Assembly: GCA_947088195.1 (NCBI GenBank)
Contig: CAMUFS010000101.1
Location: forward strand, 1-9,332
From: an uncultured Clostridia bacterium
GTDB lineage: Bacteria > Bacillota > Clostridia > Lachnospirales > Lachnospiraceae
Direction: 5' to 3'
Length of the DNA stretch: 9,332 nt
Shown here: one piece after another, positions 6,758 to 9,332 of the stretch
Layout of the letters: the number at the start of each line of letters is the position of its first letter
Position numbering within the stretch: position 1 is the stretch's first letter
Notes under the pieces: generated by a model
The model's database searches: none
What the model was told of the DNA's origin: nothing
The model's input: only the letters and a program-made list of their open reading frames with translations
Translations under genes and position numbers: made by a program

Positions 6758-7777
6758 CTATACCCTTTGTCCCCATACCACTTGACGAGGTAACACTTTA
6801 TAATAATAAAAAAGCTCTACCTCAAAGCTTCCCTCATAACCTTTTTTCACAGGCTCCAGCTTGCACACTCTACTCTCAAACCCCATCGGTCCCGTCTGCT
6901 TATCTGAGCGTAGCCCCAGCAACATAAAACTGCTTCCACTTCGCTCTTCATCTCTTCGCAAAAAATCCGTAGTAAAAAACTGCATCTGATAATTTTTGTC
7001 ACTCTCATACTCAATCACTGGCAAAACACAATCTTTTGGACAGATAGATGGCAACATATCCAAATACTGTTTTTTCATCTTGGCGATCTCCTCTTTGGTA
7101 AATCGATCTTGGTATTTCTTATCTTCAAACTCTGTCTCCGCCTGTTTCCATATATCGTAAAAAGTAACTCCGCTAATATAAACTGTCACTTCCTCTTCCC
7201 CAGTTATCTTAATTACACGGGGTTTTTTATAAGTTCCAGAAGAAAGCTTACATCTCCTATTGACCGGCACTGGAATATGCCTTGCCTCAAATGTCAATTC
7301 CACCTGCTCTAAGTCCTTTGGCAAAAGTTCTGGCATATCCTTATCAGCAAATTGGTAACAGTTTAACATTAAATTGGTAAGGGGTTCCTCCTCCAAAATC
7401 CCAACTTTCACTCCTTTTGTGAGAAGATAAATGAGACGAAATTTATCCTGTTTATTATAAGATTCTCCTATATAACCTCCTGACGCTGAGGCTAAAGAAA
7501 AAGTATGTTCTCCAAACTTTACCCCTTGAAGAAATGGACTGCTACCTTGATTAAAAGCTTCCTTTTGCACTTCCCTGTTTGTGCGTATCTTTCTGCGGCG
7601 TCTTGTCTTTGGAGGATCGTCCTCTGGTCTTTGACAAACTTCCCAGAGAAGCAGCCCTTCCTCACTCTTTGCAAGTAAAGCCAACACTCCTTTGTGATCT
7701 CTTGTTTGATAAGCAATGTTTAAAATCTGTTCCTTTGTAATCTGGGGTAGACTGCCTTGGATATCTTTTATATTCAA
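6758..7777 (-). CDS. Unrecognised 339-residue cytoplasmic protein, TTG start
   Basis: I do not recognise this family. The protein has no signal peptide or membrane segment. Residues 1-50 form a short helical region ending in LLLWEVCQRP. A strongly basic run, KTRRRRKIRTNR, spans 57-68 in a likely disordered link. Residues 85-205 look like beta-rich segments (HTFSLASASGGYIGE, ELTFEARHIPVPV, VTVYISGVTFYDIW). A charged helix follows at about 210-242, and a final beta-like part ends in FEVELFYYYKV. Cysteines 246 and 250 form a lone CPKDC pair. The start is TTG at 7777: AAAGGAGG lies nine bases upstream at 7794-7787, and no in-frame ATG occurs until about codon 137. It follows the phosphatase gene after 81 nt and may share its transcript or use its own AT-rich leader. 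Coding character is good (long open frame, strong ribosome binding site), but the role is unknown. Confidence 0.75.
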   Translation of the reverse strand: MNIKDIQGSLPQITKEQILNIAYQTRDHKGVLALLAKSEEGLLLWEVCQRPEDDPPKTRRRRKIRTNREVQKEAFNQGSSPFLQGVKFGEHTFSLASASGGYIGESYNKQDKFRLIYLLTKGVKVGILEEEPLTNLMLNCYQFADKDMPELLPKDLEQVELTFEARHIPVPVNRRCKLSSGTYKKPRVIKITGEEEVTVYISGVTFYDIWKQAETEFEDKKYQDRFTKEEIAKMKKQYLDMLPSICPKDCVLPVIEYESDKNYQMQFFTTDFLRRDEERSGSSFMLLGLRSDKQTGPMGFESRVCKLEPVKKGYEGSFEVELFYYYKVLPRQVVWGQRV

Positions 7778-7786
7778 ATCTGTATT

Positions 7787-7794
7787 CCTCCTTT
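7787..7794 (-). promoter_or_regulatory. Strong ribosome binding site for the TTG-start gene
   Basis: AAAGGAGG, a full match to the anti-Shine-Dalgarno, stands nine bases before TTG at 7777. This is the main evidence that the gene starts with TTG. Confidence 0.75.
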
Positions 7795-7858
7795 ATATAA
7801 TTGCATATGGATATTATATAGAAATTATAATAAATCTTGGTTGTGGATAATAAGATTG

Positions 7859-8314
7859 TTAAGCTTGCGATAAAATATGTGTAAGCAATGCTTCACGGCC
7901 TTTCTTGATATCCTGATAGGTTCTGTCAAAATCACCTGTATACCATGGATCTGCCACCTCGGCATCCATGCCAGCAAACTCTAAAAGCTTGTGGATTTTC
8001 CCACCCCTATGCCCTAACATACGCTCCATATTTCTGATGTTGGCATTGTCCATACCAATTAAATAATCATATTTGTCATAATCCTTCTTTACTAGCTGAA
8101 CTGCATATTTTCCATCTGTTGTAATATTAAATTCCTTAAGCTTTCTCCTTGTTCCCGGATGTACGGGATTCCCAATTTCCTCCGTGCTTGTGGCAGCAGA
8201 GGCAATTATAAATTGTTGGGATAGCCCCTGCTTTGCTACCATATCTCGCAGAACAAATTCAGCCATTGGAGAGCGGCAGATGTTGCCGTGGCAGACGAAT
8301 AGTATTTTAATCAT
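7859..8314 (-). CDS. Low-molecular-weight protein tyrosine phosphatase
   Basis: This is a 151-residue cytoplasmic phosphatase. The N-terminal P-loop CHGNICRS (8-15) holds the nucleophile Cys8 and Arg14 of the CX5R motif, followed by PMAE. The general acid is Asp122 in ADPWYTGDFDRTY, a typical family ending. The length is normal. Family members remove phosphate from protein tyrosine and sometimes arginine; in Firmicutes examples include YwlE and YfkJ. I cannot tell which subtype this is, though Ile12 in the P-loop is worth comparing with the residue said to favour arginine or tyrosine substrates. The start at 8314 has AAGGGA about ten bases upstream. The region just upstream appears to be the end of an integrated element, so its present promoter may be element-borne. 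The next gene, 81 nt downstream, is the unknown 339-residue protein. Confidence 0.93.
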   Translation of the reverse strand: MIKILFVCHGNICRSPMAEFVLRDMVAKQGLSQQFIIASAATSTEEIGNPVHPGTRRKLKEFNITTDGKYAVQLVKKDYDKYDYLIGMDNANIRNMERMLGHRGGKIHKLLEFAGMDAEVADPWYTGDFDRTYQDIKKGREALLTHILSQA

Positions 8315-8341
8315 ATCTTTTATATCCCTTCATAAGCCTTC

Positions 8342-8363
8342 AAACCTTGATATTTCAAGCTTT
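8342..8363. other. Imperfect palindrome, candidate attachment (core) site
   Basis: AAACCTTGA (8342-8350) and TCAAGCTTT (8355-8363) are inverted repeats matching at eight of nine positions around a four-base centre. Tyrosine recombinases act on core sites with inverted arms around a short crossover region. This one lies between the integrase stop and the phosphatase start, where an attachment site would be expected for an element whose int gene is terminal. The copy at the other end of the element lies outside the window, so the exact junction cannot be set. Confidence 0.45.
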
Positions 8364-8400
8364 TCGGCGCTTTTTTCATTTTTGGTGTTTTGCTCTAAAC

Positions 8401-8442
8401 TTACGCATTTCTTTATAAATCTACGCAAATTTACGGGCAAAT
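8401..8442. repeat. Three TACGCA-like direct repeats
   Basis: TACGCA occurs at 8402 and 8422, and a diverged form TACGGGCA at 8432. The starts are 20 and 10 bases apart, so the copies would face the same side of the helix. They lie between the integrase stop and the candidate core site, where arm-type integrase or accessory-protein sites are expected. Confidence 0.4.
8412..8440 (-). promoter_or_regulatory. Candidate outward promoter in the element end, facing the phosphatase gene
   Basis: TTGCCC at 8440-8435 and TATAAA at 8417-8412 are spaced 17 bases apart, matching sigma-A boxes at four and five of six positions. The start of transcription would be near 8405, about 90 bases before the phosphatase ATG. 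It reads out of the element into the neighbouring gene. Confidence 0.4.
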
Positions 8443-8465
8443 GGTGTAGTAATTGGTGTAGTGAT
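8442..8465. repeat. Tandem 12-bp direct repeat next to the integrase gene
   Basis: TGGTGTAGTAAT (8442-8453) is followed directly by TGGTGTAGTGAT (8454-8465), identical at 11 of 12 positions. A shorter relative, TTGGTGTTTTG, lies near 8382. Such repeats near int are typical of arm-type binding sites for the integrase N-terminal domain. Confidence 0.55.
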
Positions 8466-8476
8466 TTGATTCATTT

Positions 8477-9332
8477 TCAACCTGATTTTCTCTGTTTATC
8501 AATATCCTTCTCACTGTAAAAGCCGACAATCTTTGTCATTTGTTCCGCTACCCGATCATAACTGGCATGAGTGTAAACATTCAGTGTCACTCCCACATCA
8601 GAATGCCCCATAACATACTGCAAGGTTTTAATATCCATTCCTGCATTTGCCATGTTGGTACAGAACGTATGACGGAACACATGAGGCGTGATATGCGGCA
8701 ATGGATTGTCCGGGTACAATTTTTTGTATTTCTTCATTGCCCACCGCATCTCATTCTCGATATGTAACGCCACTTTCGGGTGATTGTCTTTGTCAATCAG
8801 AAGAAAACCGCTGTAACCGTCTACTATTGCTTCTGTTTTCAGTTTCGGACGGTTGGCAAGAATATTCTTCAAGCTGTGATACACTTCCTCTGTCATTGGA
8901 ATAAATCGGCATCCACACTCTGTCTTAGTTTTTTCCACATAGTATCTGCCGCCACGTTCCCTGACAAGCTGCTTGTCAACACGGATTCTCCGATTTTGGA
9001 AATCAAGGTCACTTTTCGTCAAGCCGCAAAATTCGCTGACACGCATCCCCGTTCCCAACAGGACAACAAACTCATCATAGTATTTGGTATAAGTTTTATC
9101 TTCCCTTATGAAATCCATCCAAATCTGCTGCTGTTCCTCGGTCATGGCAATCCGTTTTTGCGAATCATTCGGCACTACATCGGTCAGTTTAAAATCAAAT
9201 GGGTTTCTGCGGATAATATCTTCATTGTATGCCATCTGAAACGCAGGTTTTACAACTCCCCGCACGCTGGTAATCGTGCTGTAGCCTTTACCGTCATTGT
9301 GAAGTTTCATAATCCATTGCTGTGCATCAGAT
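8477..9332 (-). CDS. int: Tyrosine recombinase/integrase, Tn916 Int family, N-terminus outside the window
   Basis: The frame is open to the right edge: seven codons (S-D-A-Q-Q-W-I) precede the ATG at 9310, so that ATG is internal and the gene is partial. The visible 284 codons cover the end of the core-binding domain (SVRGVVKPAFQMA, RRNPFDF) and the whole catalytic domain. Numbering from the internal Met, the catalytic set is complete: Arg90 (TGMRVSEFCGL), Lys129 (KTKTECG), His210 and Arg213 (TPHVFRHTFC), His236 (MGHSD) and nucleophile Tyr246 (NVYTH). These stretches closely resemble Tn916 integrase, which is about 405 residues long, so roughly 115-120 residues, including the arm-binding domain, are missing here. 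The enzyme would integrate and excise the element. It appears intact as far as seen. It ends TGA at 8479-8477, with repeats just beyond. Confidence 0.93.
   Translation of the reverse strand, partial: SDAQQWIMKLHNDGKGYSTITSVRGVVKPAFQMAYNEDIIRRNPFDFKLTDVVPNDSQKRIAMTEEQQQIWMDFIREDKTYTKYYDEFVVLLGTGMRVSEFCGLTKSDLDFQNRRIRVDKQLVRERGGRYYVEKTKTECGCRFIPMTEEVYHSLKNILANRPKLKTEAIVDGYSGFLLIDKDNHPKVALHIENEMRWAMKKYKKLYPDNPLPHITPHVFRHTFCTNMANAGMDIKTLQYVMGHSDVGVTLNVYTHASYDRVAEQMTKIVGFYSEKDIDKQRKSG

Larger units (their letters stand above)
8342..9332 (-). mobile_element. End of an integrative element (Tn916-like integrase module), cut by the window
   Basis: A Tn916-family integrase gene is read toward the phosphatase and followed by about 110 bp of direct repeats and a palindrome. 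This matches the int-end layout of Tn916-like and related integrative elements, where int is the last gene before the attachment site. The rest of the element, including any excisionase and cargo, would lie to the right of position 9332. The left limit is an estimate based on the palindrome. Confidence 0.6.

Noticed and set aside
6661..6773. A 9-bp perfect inverted repeat, GGGACAAAG at 6661-6669 and CTTTGTCCC at 6765-6773
   Set aside because: The arms are about 95 bases apart, and one lies in the coding end of the unknown gene; a local hairpin at 6661-6682 is more likely, and chance cannot be excluded.
7813..7829. Two TATAAT boxes upstream of the TTG-start gene
   Set aside because: Neither has a recognisable -35 hexamer at 16-18 bases or an extended TG, and the region is so AT-rich that such boxes arise by chance.
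7835..7858. An AATCTT/AAGATT inverted repeat after the phosphatase stop
   Set aside because: It is a six-pair, AT-only stem with a 13-base loop and no T-tract; not credible as a terminator.
1..9332. Search for CRISPR arrays, tRNA or rRNA genes, insertion sequences with inverted ends, and toxin-antitoxin or defence genes
   Set aside because: None was seen by eye; no regularly spaced repeats, cloverleaf or transposase motifs occur apart from the tyrosine recombinase module at the right edge.

Overview
The window reads as chromosomal DNA of a low-GC Gram-positive bacterium, most likely a Clostridia member near Lachnospiraceae. The basis is the AT-rich sequence, strong AGGAGG-type ribosome binding sites, the rimO-pgsA-cinA gene string, a GHKL/LytTR two-component pair, a YhfC-type membrane protease and a Tn916-type integrase at the edge. 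Every credible gene lies on the minus strand, so transcription runs from high to low coordinates. No rRNA, tRNA or CRISPR array was seen.

From right to left (5' to 3' of the coding strand): (i) 8477-9332 is the C-terminal 284 codons of a Tn916-family tyrosine recombinase that continues past the right edge. Between its stop and the next gene (8315-8476) lie short direct repeats and an imperfect palindrome, which look like the end of an integrated element. (ii) 6758-8314 holds a low-molecular-weight protein tyrosine phosphatase and an unrecognised 339-residue cytoplasmic protein with a TTG start. (iii) 1357-6521 is one tightly packed unit: rimO (ribosomal protein S12 methylthiotransferase), pgsA (phosphatidylglycerophosphate synthase), cinA, a LytTR response regulator and a GHKL histidine kinase. 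Its genes overlap or lie at most 18 nt apart, and it ends in a hairpin/T-tract terminator. A good promoter sits about 170 nt upstream of rimO. (iv) 77-1252 holds a YhfC-family intramembrane protease and a small lipoprotein, 33 nt apart. (v) At 1-10 the first three codons of another gene begin, with an AGGAG site upstream.

How they may work together: the rimO-pgsA-cinA core is housekeeping (translation, phospholipid synthesis, NAD-related repair). The sensor/regulator pair is attached to its tail, where many Clostridia carry recA. The protease and lipoprotein form a separate membrane unit just beyond the terminator and are a plausible, unproven target of the regulator. The right-hand element appears to have inserted about 30 bp upstream of the phosphatase start codon, and a promoter-like sequence in the element's end points at that gene. 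I found no clear new defence or biosynthetic system. The most informative places are the element junction, the unknown 339-residue protein, the rimO leader, and the regulator/protease neighbourhood.
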